Assembly: GCA_000727475.1 (NCBI GenBank)
Contig: KL647301.1
Coordinates: 1,009,023 to 1,073,022 of the forward strand
Direction: 5' to 3'
Length of the DNA: 64,000 bases
Source of the DNA: Sarcocystis neurona
Lineage: Eukaryota > Apicomplexa > Conoidasida > Eucoccidiorida > Sarcocystidae
The notes beneath the pieces are model-generated. The model was not told the origin of the DNA. It ran no database searches and saw only the letters and a program-made list of their open reading frames with translations. A program made the translations under genes and the position numbers. Positions 23,440 to 34,966 of this stretch are shown one piece after another (positions within the stretch are counted from its first letter, which is position 1; the number at the start of each line of letters is the position of its first letter).

Positions 23440-24240
23440 GGAGCCGCAATACAGACAGCAGCATAATTTTTAGCAACGGCAGCAGCAGCCGCGGTAGTAG
23501 TAGTGGTGGTAGTAGAAATAGCAGCAGTAGTAGTAGTAGTTGTAAGGCTGGGAGTAGTAGTAGCAGTAGTAGTGGTAGTAGTAGTTGGTGTGGTACGAGC
23601 TGAATACAGGACCAGGTATTCAAGTGACAGGAGCTACAGTAGCAGCAGCAGCACCCCTGGCAGTACCAGCAGCACACGTCCGGCAGCACGGGCAATGGAA
23701 ATAGTGGCGGCAGCAGCAGTACTAGCCAGAGGAGCACCAGCAGCACCAGTAGTACGCGTGGCAGCAAAAAAGCACCAGTAGAACCGGGGATATCAGCCGT
23801 AGGAGCAGCACTAGCTGCGAAAGCCGCAACAGTGGCAGTACTAACAGTGACCACAGGTAAATTCCCATAAACGTTCCAGCAGTGGCAGCAACAGGGGCCC
23901 CATGTGAAGCGGCAGCAGTGCTATCACATTCAGAACAGCAGCCGAAGCAGCCTCAGCAGCAGCACGAGTTTCGGCAGGAGTACCAACAGCAATACCACGC
24001 GTAGCAGCAGCAGGATTTTCGGCAGAACCAACAGCAGTACCATGCACAGCAGCAGGATCTCCGGCAGGAGAACCAACACCAGTATCACGCATAGCAGCAG
24101 CAACAGGAGTTTTAGCAGCGGATTCTGCAGCAGGACCACGCGTGGCACCAGCAGCGGGGGCGCAGCAGCAAGAGTCGCGAATTAGCAGGACAAGTTGCAA
24201 GGTAAGCAGGAGCAGCAACAGAGTCGGCGCCACCCGTATC
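23440..24240 (-). repeat. Ala/Gly-coding tandem repeat block (51-bp unit) plus AGT/CAG triplets
   Basis: From 23480 to 23600 the + strand is a GTAGTAGTA triplet tract. From about 23960 to 24130 a 51-bp unit repeats about three times. On the minus strand it reads as a 17-residue unit of the form P-A-A-x-x-R-G-T-A-V-G-S-P-A-x-x (PAAVHGTAVGSAEN, PAAATRGIAVGTPAE). The unit keeps a multiple of three, so it may be a coding repeat. Flanking exon boundaries were not found. Confidence 0.5.
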
Positions 24241-24479
24241 CTCAGCAGAAACGCCAGCAGAGGCAGCTGCGCGTGAGAGGTTTTCCTGAGGAAGGCGGAA
24301 AATTACTGTTTCCGGCCTGCGGGAATAACGTCGTTTTTATGAGTTAGTATATTCAGGCGAATAGATTCGGATTGACAGGTGTAGAAAGGTGTATACAGCT
24401 GTGCGTGCAAGATAGACAAGTCGGAGCACCTGCGTAGGCGGAGTCAAAACCGAGGAAGAAAAAGCTAAGTACCACGTAC

Positions 24480-26760
24480 TGAAATGGAGGAGCGGAATTA
24501 CATGCGTAGTGTAGACACAACGTATACATACGTTTATATCCGCGACCACACACCTAACTGTTTATATACAGAAATGTGCACATACACGCATGTGTATACA
24601 TATTTATATGTATGCCTGGGAAAGGCTCAAACACATCCACATACCTGTTTATATACGTATGTATGCACATACACATACATATATATACATATATATACTT
24701 ATCCGCGTTTACGTATTACTATGTAGACACGTGTACTCCGGCGAAAGGCTGAAATGCATACGTGTATACGGATCTGTGCGTATACAAACGTGTGCGGGGT
24801 TCTAAGGAGGAGCAGCAAAGCCGCTTTGTACAGTGCTCGTTTTTTCTGCCTTCTGGTTTAATCCGTGCGCCACGCGTCGTCTTCTGTCTCTCTTTCTCGC
24901 ACGTATATACATGTTTTCGTCCATCGGTGCGTGTCTCCACCTCTTCCGCTTTCTCCGCACACTTTCCGCGGTGTACGTACACGTGAAAAGAGAGAGAGAG
25001 GCTCCCGTACGTTGGAAGGCGCGTGAACAGATGCACACGCGTCTGTAGATAATTATGTAAAGAGACGGAGACGTAAACTCGTACGGACGCGTGTGTTTTC
25101 ACGGATATACACACGAGCGCAGATGCGTTAAACATTCTCGCAGATAGATATGTGCAGCCCCACCACCTGCTGACACATACACACACAGGCACACAAATGA
25201 TATGTGCCCACATATATACATGCACATATATATGTATACATATATGTATATATATATGTATATATATATAGAGAGAGACATAAATATGGGTACACGTAGG
25301 GGCTACTCTGTATGCGGATACACAAATGATCACGTACAGCCATACACATATATATATATATATGTATATATGTTCCACATACACACATGATGCATGCAAA
25401 CACGTAGGATATGCGCGGAGAAAAGATACGATTTATACATTAAAGGACGGCGTTGTTTCCTTTTTTTACTTGCGCGCATCCTTCTTCATTTTTGTGAGGA
25501 GTGCTATTGAAGTCCACAGACATATATATATATATATATATGTATACACACACATATTAAATGCAATATGTCTATATATGTATAGAGAGAGAGACACACA
25601 CACACACACAGATATCTCTAAATATGTGCATATAGATGTGGATGTAATAGTACATTTGCGTACATATACATATATAAATATATATATGTATATATATACA
25701 TATATATTTATATATATATATATATGTGTAGAGCATGACAGAGGCAGAGAAGAGTGTAGCAGAAAGAGAAATCGTTGTAGCTTTTCTAAATGACGGATGC
25801 AGAAAAACACGCGAGTAGGAAGAGGCCGAAACGGTTTGCTGTCTCTACTTCGACGCTGCTACCGCATTCGCACACGCACGCACACCCACCTACACCCACA
25901 CGTGTCAATTTTCACTTAACAACGTTGGCACGCACGAGCACACATACATATACGTTGTGTAGATACACACACACAAATATACATATATTTATATATATGT
26001 ATGTACATATATATATGTGTACATATATGAGTACGGCGTATCCACACACGTGTGCACTTGCTGCTGCATACCAACGCGGGAGACGCGCAGCTTTGCTGCA
26101 GCCGTGCGTCCTGCTGCTGCCCATGCAAATAAAGAGAGAGTAGCGTTTTACCTCCTCATATGTATATGCGTATTAACGCATATACGTACACACATACAAA
26201 TATACATATATATATATATATGTGTATTGTAAGCTTGGGTGTGTTGATTAAGTATATGTATGTATATATGTACATATATATATATATATCTGTGTAGATG
26301 TAGATGTTAACACGTATACACATATTACTGGCTCTCTCTATTACGTATGCAGAAACATGAGCGCACACGCACATGTATCTACACATGTGCGTAAGCAGCA
26401 TAAACGTGTGTGAGTATATATATACGTGCATACGTACATACGGAGCCGTACGAACTCACACACACACACACACACACACACAGAAACATATACATATATA
26501 TACGTCAAGAGGTACACATATATATACATATATGGTAAGGACACGTACATATATATACATATATAAGTAGTCAGATTAGACACACATACTTACACACATA
26601 CACACGGCGGCAATGTGTACATACATATGTTTATACATATATACATACACGTATGTATACATATACATATATCTAAATACGGTAAGAGTATGTATACACA
26701 TGTACGTATAGGTGTATACATATAGGCATGAATACGTGCACATATATATATATATATGGT
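24480..26760. repeat. TATA/CA/ACAT microsatellite region
   Basis: Dense TATATA, ACACAC and GAGA runs, for example at 25230-25270, 25345-25370, 25521-25545, 25590-25610 and 26457-26482, with small unique islands at 24780-25100 and 25790-25930. No supported exon. Confidence 0.7.
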
Positions 26761-26884
26761 ACGTTTAGGTAGACGTATGTGTATATATATAATTGGGGAA
26801 GAAAGGCGTAGATCACTTTTTGAAACGGATTCGCTGCGTATGAGGAGAAGAAGGACGATAGTCGTGAGGCGTGCAGTGACGTAT

Positions 26885-27148
26885 TTATTCGTCTTTTTTG
26901 TTCTTCCAAGAGATCACTTCTTTTTCGTCAGAGTCTCGCACTTCTGCTGTGATGGGTCTCCTCTCTATCGCGCAGAGCAACGCATGTGCAGCAAAATCGG
27001 CCTTGGCCTGCGCGAGTGCCAGCACCGGCGCCTTCTTCCTCTCTTCCTGCAGCGCGGGAGCAGCAACAGCAGCAGCAGCACGCACCACAGGAGCAAAGAC
27101 GAAGCCACACAAAACTACATAGAAGTACACACCCGTACACAGTGACAT
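26885..27148 (-). CDS. small hypothetical protein with signal-peptide-like start (87 aa)
   Basis: An uninterrupted minus frame opens with ATG at 27148. It has a hydrophobic N-terminus (YFYVVLCGFVFAPVVRAAAA), compatible with a signal peptide cleaved near VRA or with a membrane anchor. A charged helical region follows (EERKKAPVLALAQAKADFAA, then ITAEVRDSDEKEVI), and the frame ends KNKKDE and a stop. It could also be the last exon of a spliced gene. The plus strand is open here too, in an Ala/Ser-rich frame without a hydrophobic start. The family is not recognised. Confidence 0.4.
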   Translation of the reverse strand: MSLCTGVYFYVVLCGFVFAPVVRAAAAVAAPALQEERKKAPVLALAQAKADFAAHALLCAIERRPITAEVRDSDEKEVISWKNKKDE

Positions 27149-27211
27149 TGTATAGAAATCTCTTGTACATACACATATATATATATATATATGTACGTGT
27201 ATGTGTACAAG

Positions 27212-27420
27212 TGTGTCCCTCTATACACATACATATACAGATGTGGCAACTACAAAGGCAAGCCTACATACGCATACATATATATATGTGTCCGTACATG
27301 TGTACGAATGTGTCTCTCTATACATTCACAAATATATGTATATGTATGTATGCATACATAGATGTGCCAATGACAAAGGCAAGCCTACACACGTATAACA
27401 TATATATGTGTATACGTGTA
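27212..27420. repeat. two-copy tandem repeat, period about 121 bp
   Basis: ACAAAGGCAAGCCTACA occurs at 27252 and 27373, each preceded by GATGTG(G/C)CAA and followed by a TATATATGTGT tract. Confidence 0.75.
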
Positions 27421-28289
27421 TACCACAATATGGCAGCCTGGCAACTGCATACCTACGTCGATACAAGCACCAACGTGAGTATCTGTCTACGAGTAGATAT
27501 ATGCTCTCTATAGAGCAATACACGAGTACATGCGGATATATGTAGCAGTGTTCAGCTTTCTCTAGACCTAGGCATATATACGTCCAGATACAGAGGCAGC
27601 AACACACTTCCTGCAAGTGTCTGAGACGCCCGTGCGCATGCGGCCCCCCGTGTGGCAGAGAGGCCGGCAGGCAATTGGCCACCCCTGCGCGTAGGTGGTG
27701 GTGGGGGTTTCCCTCTCATTTGCTGTTCTTCCACGTACTTGGTGGCTAGTAGGCGCATGCACGTGGTGGAGAACACCACTACACAGCGCGAATAGGCCAA
27801 GTGCGTAGGGAAACGGGGGAAGGCGAGCGCCCGTGTAAGACGTTCGTGTGTGCGGACCCAGACGCATGCATTTCTATTAGGAAGAGTACCGCTGTACATA
27901 TGGACACCAACATACATCGATACTACGCGTCCGTACGTATTGAAGAGGAAGACGAACGCAGAGCGGCAGAGGACACACACACTCACAGGGGGACCCACGC
28001 CCCACGCACTTCCCCACACGCAATTACGCCCGCAATTTGTATGTGTACATGTGTGTGTATATATATGCAAACACATGTATGGCACTCCATACGTCGTGGG
28101 CAGGTCGTGGTCTATATATACATATATATATATATGTGTTGAGAGACAGAGAGATGCAGAGCAAGGGGTTGGGATAGGGGCCGCGCACAAACACACGTGT
28201 GTACAAACGGGTGTGCCTGGAGATAGAAGGCGTGGGCAGATATGTACACACATGTGTGCGCATACATACATATATATATATGTATATGT

Positions 28290-28925
28290 ATATATAGGGA
28301 GAGAGACATATGTAGGGAAGTGCACACTGTAGACACGCCTACATATGTGTAGAAAGAGAGAGAGGTCTGGATGTGTACACGCTTGATCTCGCCACACAAA
28401 AAAGAGAACGTCTTCTACATCTTCATATATATATATATGAGGATACATGCATACAACATACACATATATGTATATATGCATGTAGACGTGTTTAGAGAAA
28501 TAAGGAGAATGAGGGAGATGTGTTTCTTTGAATAAGCGTCGTTTAATTAAACAGAAAAAGAGAATACCTTTGACTTGTTCATACTTATATATAATATATA
28601 TGTAGATACGTGCATGGGGGGGCATTCGCATACATGTGTACACATTACCATATATACATACGCATGTATTTAAAGAGAAAACGAGAGTGTGGGGAGGTGT
28701 GTATGTGTGTAGGCCTCAGCTAGCCAGACAGAAAAAGGGCACACCTCTCATATCTCCACGTACATATGTATATATGTATATGCAGGTAAAAGTACACACT
28801 GCACACATCCCCAGACATATATATGTATATGTAGGGAGGAAGCGAGAAAGCCACGTGTGTGTGGGTATGTGTGTGTATTGGCTTCGTCCAAGTCCGAAGG
28901 AAGAGAGAATGCCTTCTACATATTA
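28290..28925. repeat. four-copy diverged tandem array, unit about 165 bp
   Basis: Each unit has a TATATATGTA tract, a GAGA-containing segment with GTGTGT, a (A/C)AGAAAAAG-like box and a pyrimidine-rich TTC(T/A)ACAT end. The ends lie near 28420, 28580, 28760 and 28920. The array runs up to the stop codon of the gene at 28923-31929. Confidence 0.55.
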
Positions 28926-29156
28926 AAGAAGTAGATGTATGTTGGCAGAGTTGCCTGCAGAGGAGAAGGTACGTCGCCCTGAACGAGCAAAATGGAAGAG
29001 CTCCTGCTGCAGAGACACAGCAGCAACCTCTCGCACGTGGCCATGGACGTCGGTAGACACGTTCGAAGACGCGGAAGAGAAGTCCACACTTGGACGGAAT
29101 GCAGCTCTCTCCTTACCCATTTTCAAAGCGGCGGGCATCTCTTCCAGCGGATGTCT
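28923..29156 (-). CDS. last exon of the 28.9-31.9 kb gene
   Basis: Phase 0 start after ATATATGTGGAG, 77 codons then TAA. It encodes HPLEEMPAALKMGKERAAFR and a mixed C-terminus. The acceptor lacks a long pyrimidine tract, so this is the least certain exon of the chain. Confidence 0.45.
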   Translation of the reverse strand, partial: RHPLEEMPAALKMGKERAAFRPSVDFSSASSNVSTDVHGHVREVAAVSLQQELFHFARSGRRTFSSAGNSANIHLLL

Positions 29157-31929
29157 CTCCACATATATATATATATCAGTTAACAAGGACATATATATAC
29201 ATGTACGTCTGTAGAGAGGGGCGCGCATACGTGTGTGCGTGGGAAAAGACTTCTCTGTAGAGATATATGTAGACACAAAGAGAAAGACATACATGCGTAT
29301 ATGTGTATACGTGCGTATATAGGAATGGGACGAAGGAAGCGGCAGCAGAAAGGATATAGAAGAAGAGAAGAGGAGAAGAGCGAGAGAGAAGGATATTTGC
29401 CTCTACGATGTAGGTGTGTGCTGCAGCACACTTACGCCGTGCGGACGCAAGGGAGCAGCAGCAAGAATTTGTTTTGCCAGTAAGTGAACGGCCAGCTGCA
29501 ACCTGTCATATGCATGGAGAACTTCGAGGTCTTCTACGTCAACTTCCTCCTCCTGCTCCTCCGCCTTCTTCACGTCTTCCTTCCGCCTCGCGTCCTCCTC
29601 AGACGTGTTCTCCCCGTGCTGCTGTTGCTGTTCTTCGAAACTCCTGTTGTTCTCCTCCTGGTGCGCTTGCTGCAGCGCCGGCTTTCTCTCACGCCGCTCC
29701 ACAGCGCGCTCCTCCTCTGGGGTTTCCTTCTGCGTCAAGTCCTGCCGCTGCTGCTTCTGTTTCTGCTGCCCCTGCGTCTGCTGCTGCGGTTGCTGCCGCT
29801 GCTCCAGCGGCGGCCCAAATTCAACAGCGGCAAGTCGTAGGGCGGCACGTGTGTTGGATCCCGCCCGCTGCCACTGCTGCTCCAGACGTTCAAATTCCTT
29901 CTTCAAGTCCTCCTCTGTCGCTCTTGCTGCTCCTGCTGCTGCTGCGCCTGCCGGTGCTGCTGCCGTTCCTGCTCGCGTTGCAGCAGCAGACGGCTTGCTG
30001 GCCTTGGCGCTGCCGCTGCTGCGGCGGAAGCGGCGACGCAGGGCACGCGTCTCTTCAAGAAAATCCTCTGCGTGGGGGGAGAACGGCGCACGTCCAAAGA
30101 GAAGATGACAAAACAAGGTAGAGGGAAAAGTGGGAAGGTGAAGCGCAAGAAAAAGGAAAAGGCGGAGAAGGAAAGGTAATAGACACGACGACACAGAAGA
30201 AGGGTGGGGTGGGAAGGGAACACAAAACAAAAGTGTACAACAGCAATGATGGCCACGAGAGAAACAAAAGGAAACAACCTCAGCGGTGGAAAAAATTGCC
30301 ATCCATCCATACCTACATATATATATATACATATATATATACACATTGCATATACTATACATTCTACATATATATATTTATATACACACACATATCTATA
30401 TACATATATATGCACTACATAATTCATATGTAATATATATATATATAAATATATACACACACACATATATATGCATATATATATCCCATTTATACTATGC
30501 ATGTATATATATATATATGTATATATATAGATATGTATGCACTATATACATATTATATGTACAATATATATATATGTACTGCATCGTATCCTCTATAATA
30601 TATATGTGTACCGACATATATGTATATATTGTGCATCGCCGTACACGTCTATAGATGTGAATGTCTTCACTGTTTAGGGAGGTATGCAGCGCCGGAATGT
30701 CGCCGCAGCGTTCAATTTCTGCGCTGAGAAAGGGACGGTCCCCCGGCCAGACGTCCGCGGCCTCCACAAACGTCCCTGCTTCCGTGCGGGCATTCGCTAT
30801 AATATGAGATACACGATGACTTCGAAACGGGATGGGGAGAAAGAAGCGAAGAGACGTCTATTCGAATGCATGCGCATGCGTGTCGAGCTCCACACTACGC
30901 ACTCGTGCCGGTCGAAGGGCGACGAAAAGGACCGAGCGGAACACTCACAGACGCACATACAGCAGAAGAAGGGGAAGCAAACAACCCACCCATATATGTG
31001 TGTGTATACACGTGGAGAAATGACTGAGTGAAGGGAGAAAGGCCTACATACGTGTATATATACGGGGAAACCGAGTACAGAGAGATGCACACATATATAT
31101 ATGGGAAGGAAGTGCAGAGAGAGAAACACTTATATAGACGTATATACGGGGGAAATACAGAGAGAAATACATATATATATGTGGGAAAGCAGGTACAGGA
31201 GGAACGCTTATATAAGCGTATACACCTTCACATATATATATATATATACGCATAGTACGGAAGAGACGGAGAGAGACCCAGTTGGGTGGGCGTGTCTGAA
31301 GAGGTGTGTGCGGCAGCAAATATGAAGTAAAGGAGACGAAGGAAAGGACCTACTTTTGTACGCATATATGTACTCAATAAAGGAAGAAACATAAACCTGT
31401 CTACAGACACATATCTATATACATAGTTATATGTGCATCACCCTACACGTATGGGCGCCGGCAAAGCAAGAAGGTATATATATGTATGTTTGTCTTCACG
31501 ACCACACTTAGCCTGAATTAGGAAGTAGAAACAATCAAAAATCCATGCACATATACATATATATATGTATGTATACATGCGTGGTTGGACATACTAATAC
31601 TAGTGTACGAAGTAAAGAGACAGCGATACACACATATATGTACATATGTATAGAAATGTGTATATTCATTTATATACTTTTTTTAACGTCTATATGCCTA
31701 CATACGTGTACGCATATATTTATATATATGAAATATGTGTGTTTATACTTTTATTGATGGATACACGAAGACTACGCAGAGACAAGAGAATTCTCTGTAG
31801 CCCTTTTGAATTGAGATGTACGTACCGCTGCAGTGGATGAAATCTTCGAAAATTTTGAGCAGCCTCCGCCGCTTCTCTTTATTTCTCTTGATCGGCTCAA
31901 GCGCAGCCACTTCGGCCTCGGACGTAATG
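28923..31929 (-). CDS. unrecognised gene, four phase-consistent exons (partial at the 5' end)
   Basis: Exons 31929-31826, 30796-30647, 30067-29436 and 29156-28923 join without any phase conflict and end at TAA. The joined protein has about 373 residues. It begins ITSEAEVAALEPIKRNKEKR, a basic helix continuing RRLLKIFEDFIHCS. Then comes a non-repetitive region (AADVWPGDRPFLSAEIERCG, then DIPALHTSLNSEDIHIYRQD). Next is a long charged segment rich in Gln, Glu and Arg with an Ala tract, probably coiled coil. The C-terminal part is helical (LEVLHAYDRLQLAVHLLAKQ). The first exon starts with one base of a split codon, so at least one exon lies upstream, probably beyond 31970 in the CAG block. No known family was recognised. 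Three of its introns carry separate tandem or AT repeats. Confidence 0.6.
29436..30067 (-). CDS. third exon of the 28.9-31.9 kb gene, charged coiled-coil region
   Basis: The acceptor TTCTCCCCCCACGCAG and donor GTAAGTGTG are both strong. The exon is 632 bases: two split-codon bases and 210 codons. It encodes FLEETRALRRRFRRSSGSAK, an Ala tract, EEDLKKEFERLEQQWQRAGS, a Gln/Glu/Arg-rich stretch and DRLQLAVHLLAKQILAAAPL. Confidence 0.7.
30305..30645. repeat. TATA/ACAT tract inside an intron
   Basis: Over 300 bases of nearly pure TATATA, ACATAT and TATGTA steps between exons 2 and 3 of the 28.9-31.9 kb gene. Confidence 0.85.
30647..30796 (-). CDS. second exon of the 28.9-31.9 kb gene
   Basis: The acceptor is CTCATATTATAG and the donor GTGTAC. 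Its two leading bases complete an Ala codon with the previous exon, and its last base completes a Gln codon with the next. It encodes NARTEAGTFVEAADVWPGDR and PFLSAEIERCGDIPALHTSL. The codons show no repeat bias. Confidence 0.6.
31055..31220. repeat. four-copy tandem array, unit 40-46 bp, inside an intron
   Basis: Units start near 31060, 31102, 31148 and 31182 with GGGAAA-like boxes. A GTACAGAGAG variant and an ACATATATATA tract follow in each. The array lies in the intron between the first and second located exons of the 28.9-31.9 kb gene. Confidence 0.7.
31826..31929 (-). CDS. first located exon of the 28.9-31.9 kb gene
   Basis: The acceptor is CTGCATGCAG and the donor GTACGTAC. It encodes TSEAEVAALEPIKRNKEKRR and then RLLKIFEDFIHCS. 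Balanced composition and matching phases on the downstream side support it. Confidence 0.6.
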
Positions 31930-31934
31930 CTGCA

Positions 31935-32990
31935 TGCAGTTGCAGCAGCAGCAACGCACCAGCAGGAAAATCAGCGGCAGCCACAGCAGCAGCACCGACC
32001 GACTAAGCAGCCCTGTGCAGCGAGAAAGGAGCAAGGCAGCGGGAGAGAGAGATCGGTAAGCACATATATATATATATATATGGATTGTTGTTATATTACT
32101 ACTGATGTAGGAAGGAGCAGCAACAGCAAACGCAGCAGCAACAGGGGGAGAGTCGCAGCCGCAGCAGCGCTCACTCCCAACAGCAGCAGCAGGAGCAGCA
32201 GCACCAGCGTTTGGGCTCTCACAGAGCGGAGAAGTATGACAGGAGCAAAAGGACCGACGGCAGCGGATAACGAAGCAGAAGAAGGAGCAGCTGCGACAGA
32301 AAGGACAGCGGGACTGGCAACAGCAGCACATGGGGCAGCAGAGGGGCAGCAGCAGAAGAACCAGCAACAACAGGGGAAGTGGCAATAATAACACCAGAGA
32401 GACGGCAGCAGGAAGAGAGGCAACAGCAGCAGTGCGCAAGATAGCAGCAACGGGAGCAGCGGCAGAGAGCGCAGCAGCACGTCCTGCAGACTTCACTGCA
32501 GAATCAGCAGCTGCTGCCCGAGAAGGAAGAGCAGGAGGACCAGCGGCCACAGCGGCTTAAAAATTTGGCGTAATGGCAGCGCCAGCAGCAGCAGGAACAA
32601 TGGCGAAGATGCTGCAGTAGAAGCAGCAGCCACTGCTACAGAAGCAGCGCATGCAAGACAACGGAGAGGAAGTAAGGAAAGCAGCAGCAGCAGCAGCAAG
32701 GAAGATGCAGCAGCAGCAGCAGCCTTTACTGCAAAAGCAACACACGCAAAACAGCAGAGGGCAACAAAAGGAGCAGCAGGCTGCTGCAGCACGAAGGACA
32801 GCAAGCCCTTTGAAAAGCAGGTGCAGCGCGAGAAACGAGCGCAGCCTCAACGCCTGGGCACAAAGGCGCCTATATACATGCGCATGCCTGTATACGTCTG
32901 TCTCTCTCTCTTTTTAGGTAACTATCTGCAGCGTCTGCGAAGACAAAACGACGCAGCAGCAAACACGGGAAGCGGCAGCAGCCCAACTGC
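31935..32990. repeat. CAG-rich block (CAG on the + strand)
   Basis: Dense CAG triplets on the + strand. Plus frames read Gln/Ala/Ser and include the twice-repeated segment QQPLLQKQ near 32630 and 32720. Minus frames read Leu/Ala/Cys. A plus-strand acceptor-like site (CTCTCTCTCTTTTTAG) ends at 32917. A plus-strand gene here is possible, but one plus Gln frame is broken by TAG. The upstream exon of the minus-strand 28.9-31.9 kb gene may also lie here. Confidence 0.4.
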
Positions 32991-33430
32991 AGCAAAATCA
33001 GCATCTACATATACATATATATATATATATATGTATGTGTATGTACATACACACACATACATATACGCATATATACAAGCAGAATCAACATCTACATGTA
33101 TATGTACATCTACAAGTACATACGTACATGTATGTACATATATATGCATATATGTAGACATGTATATCAGCAGCATCAGCATCTGCATATATTTATATAT
33201 ATGTGTATGTACGTATACGTATATATACATATATATCTGTATATACGTATATGTACATATACATATATATACATATGTATCCGTACACATATGCACGTAT
33301 TTAGACATATAGATACACAAATATATAAGTAGAATCAGCACCTACATATACATATATATATGTAAAGACGTGTATGTACATATGTACATGTGTATATATA
33401 TGTACATATATGTAGATACACATGTACATA
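32990..33430. repeat. diverged tandem array with AATCA(G/A)CATCTACAT core
   Basis: The core recurs at about 32996, 33082, 33174 and 33332, each followed by 40-120 bp of ACATATATGTAC tract. Confidence 0.7.
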
Positions 33431-33603
33431 TGTGCATGTACACAATTGGGCTTGTACGTGGAGAGAGGTAGAGAGGAAGTAGGCGACCAGATACATGGAT
33501 ATATAGGGGGAGATTCACATAAGTGAAGAAGACATATGCATGCAGACGTACGACTGGGTCGTGGGCTCTCTTTTGAATGGCAGGTGGATGCACAGAGAGG
33601 AGG

Positions 33604-33988
33604 CCCACACACATCCACACATACACACAGCAGTACACAGATACATCCACACGCAGCGATACGCCGCACAGCGTTACTGCCTGGAGTATCCACGCAGAAA
33701 TGCATATATACGAGACGTGCACGTCTCCGTCTCCCTTGCTGGGGGGAGCTTCCTCTCTTCGTCTGTCTATTTGTGGCTCTCCATTTCTCGGCCACGTCTC
33801 CTGCTGTTTCGTCGGCCCCTCGTCCTTTCCGAAGGGCTCTCTCTCTGTCTTGCTGCTCTTCTCTCACGGCGTCTGCATGCGTATCCTTCTCTGCGTGGAG
33901 ACGTCAACTCCAGGCGGTAACGCTGTGCGTCGTATCGCTGCGTGTGGATGTATCTGTGTACTGCTGTGTGTATGTGTGGATGTGTGGG
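33604..33988. repeat. near-perfect inverted repeat, arms about 83 bp, spacer about 219 bp
   Basis: The left arm 33604-33687 and right arm 33907-33988 are reverse complements. They differ by one 2-bp indel and two substitutions over the segment from CCACACATACACACAGCAGT to GCGTTA(C/T)(C/T)GCCTGGAGT. After a small indel the match resumes for about 8 bases towards the centre. The spacer is pyrimidine-rich on the + strand. No transposase frame or clear target-site duplication was seen. Confidence 0.9.
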
Positions 33989-34439
33989 CGCCTCCTTTCA
34001 CAGAAAGAGAAAATGGGAGAGACGGGCACGCAGAAGGAGGAGAGGGCGAAATATATTCGAAGAAATCGACGAAACGGAGGCGCGAGTGGGCAAGACAGAA
34101 AGGGGGTAAAGCGCGGAAGCGAAAAAGTAGACATGGAGGTGGTAGACACCTCCACACACAGAGAGAGAGCGGGCGGGAGAAGAGAAGGGGGACGGGACAC
34201 AGACGTAGACATCGTCTGTGGATACAGTTTGACTTTGCTTGCGTTTCCCGTGGAGTGTCTACGGCAGCTGAATTTTAAAGCTGTAACAACGTATCGACTG
34301 GAAATGTCTACTAGTAGGCAGAGTTTTCATTGCTACACATCAACAGGAGCCGCTGAGAAACACAACAGCCTTGCTGTAGATCTTCCTGCAGATACACTTC
34401 GTCTGTGTGGCCCTTCCCTCCTCGTCGACCGCCGGTTTT

Positions 34440-34682
34440 CTCGTGCCGGCTACAACGCGGCTGCTGTTGCTGCAGCAGCAGAAAAATTCTCAGGGGCAAG
34501 CGACAAATTGCTGGGCCACTGCTGCTGCTGCCACTGCTCCTGCTCCTCCTGCTGCTGCTACTGCTGCTGCTGCTACTGCTGCTGGTGCTACTGCCCCTAC
34601 TGCTCCTGCTGCTGCTACCACCGCTGGTGCTACTGCTGCTGCTGCTCTTTCTTCTTCTCCTCCTCTCCGTGTCTCGCAAGGC
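34440..34682. repeat. CTG-rich block just downstream of OST1
   Basis: CTG/CTA triplets on the + strand from 34440 to 34660 immediately follow the OST1 stop codon. Frames in all directions are low complexity, so it is read as the 3' flank or 3' UTR. Confidence 0.5.
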
Positions 34683-34966
34683 TCACCGAAGACGTAACCT
34701 CCTGCAGATGATGTACAAGAGGAAGAGGAGAAAGAGCAGCAGGGACAGCTGCAGCTGCTTGCCGAGTTCCGGCAGCAAGTACGGGGAGTGGGTGTAGCGG
34801 ATCTGCAGCTTCTGCTGCAGCAACTTGCTGTCAGGCACAAACCAGCCGCGAAAATAAAACTGCAGCAGCACTCGCGTGGTAGATGACAAGTCCAGCCACC
34901 CCTTCACAGACGCGCGGTCGCTGCTCTCTGCGGCCCGGGGCAAGGTGACGTCGATTTCCCTCGCGC
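34683..34966 (-). CDS. OST1: OST1 last exon: end of luminal domain, membrane helix, stop
   Basis: The acceptor is GTGTGTGTAG. The first two bases complete the Gly codon of LPTG-AREIDV with the previous exon. The exon encodes the membrane-proximal luminal part (VLLQFYFRGWFVPDSKLLQQ), the transmembrane helix and a short RRLRLR tail before TGA. There is no long cytosolic extension of the mammalian type. Confidence 0.9.

Noticed and set aside
30680..30800. A short basic frame resembling a ribosomal-type peptide (MPARKQGRLWRPRTSGRG)
   Set aside because: It stops within 40 codons. The alternative frame of the same exon joins neighbouring exons in phase on both sides.
33536..34711. 391-codon plus-strand frame
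   Set aside because: It crosses the inverted repeat and purine tracts and ends in CTG repeats. The His/Thr and Cys runs are not protein-like and there is no conserved motif.
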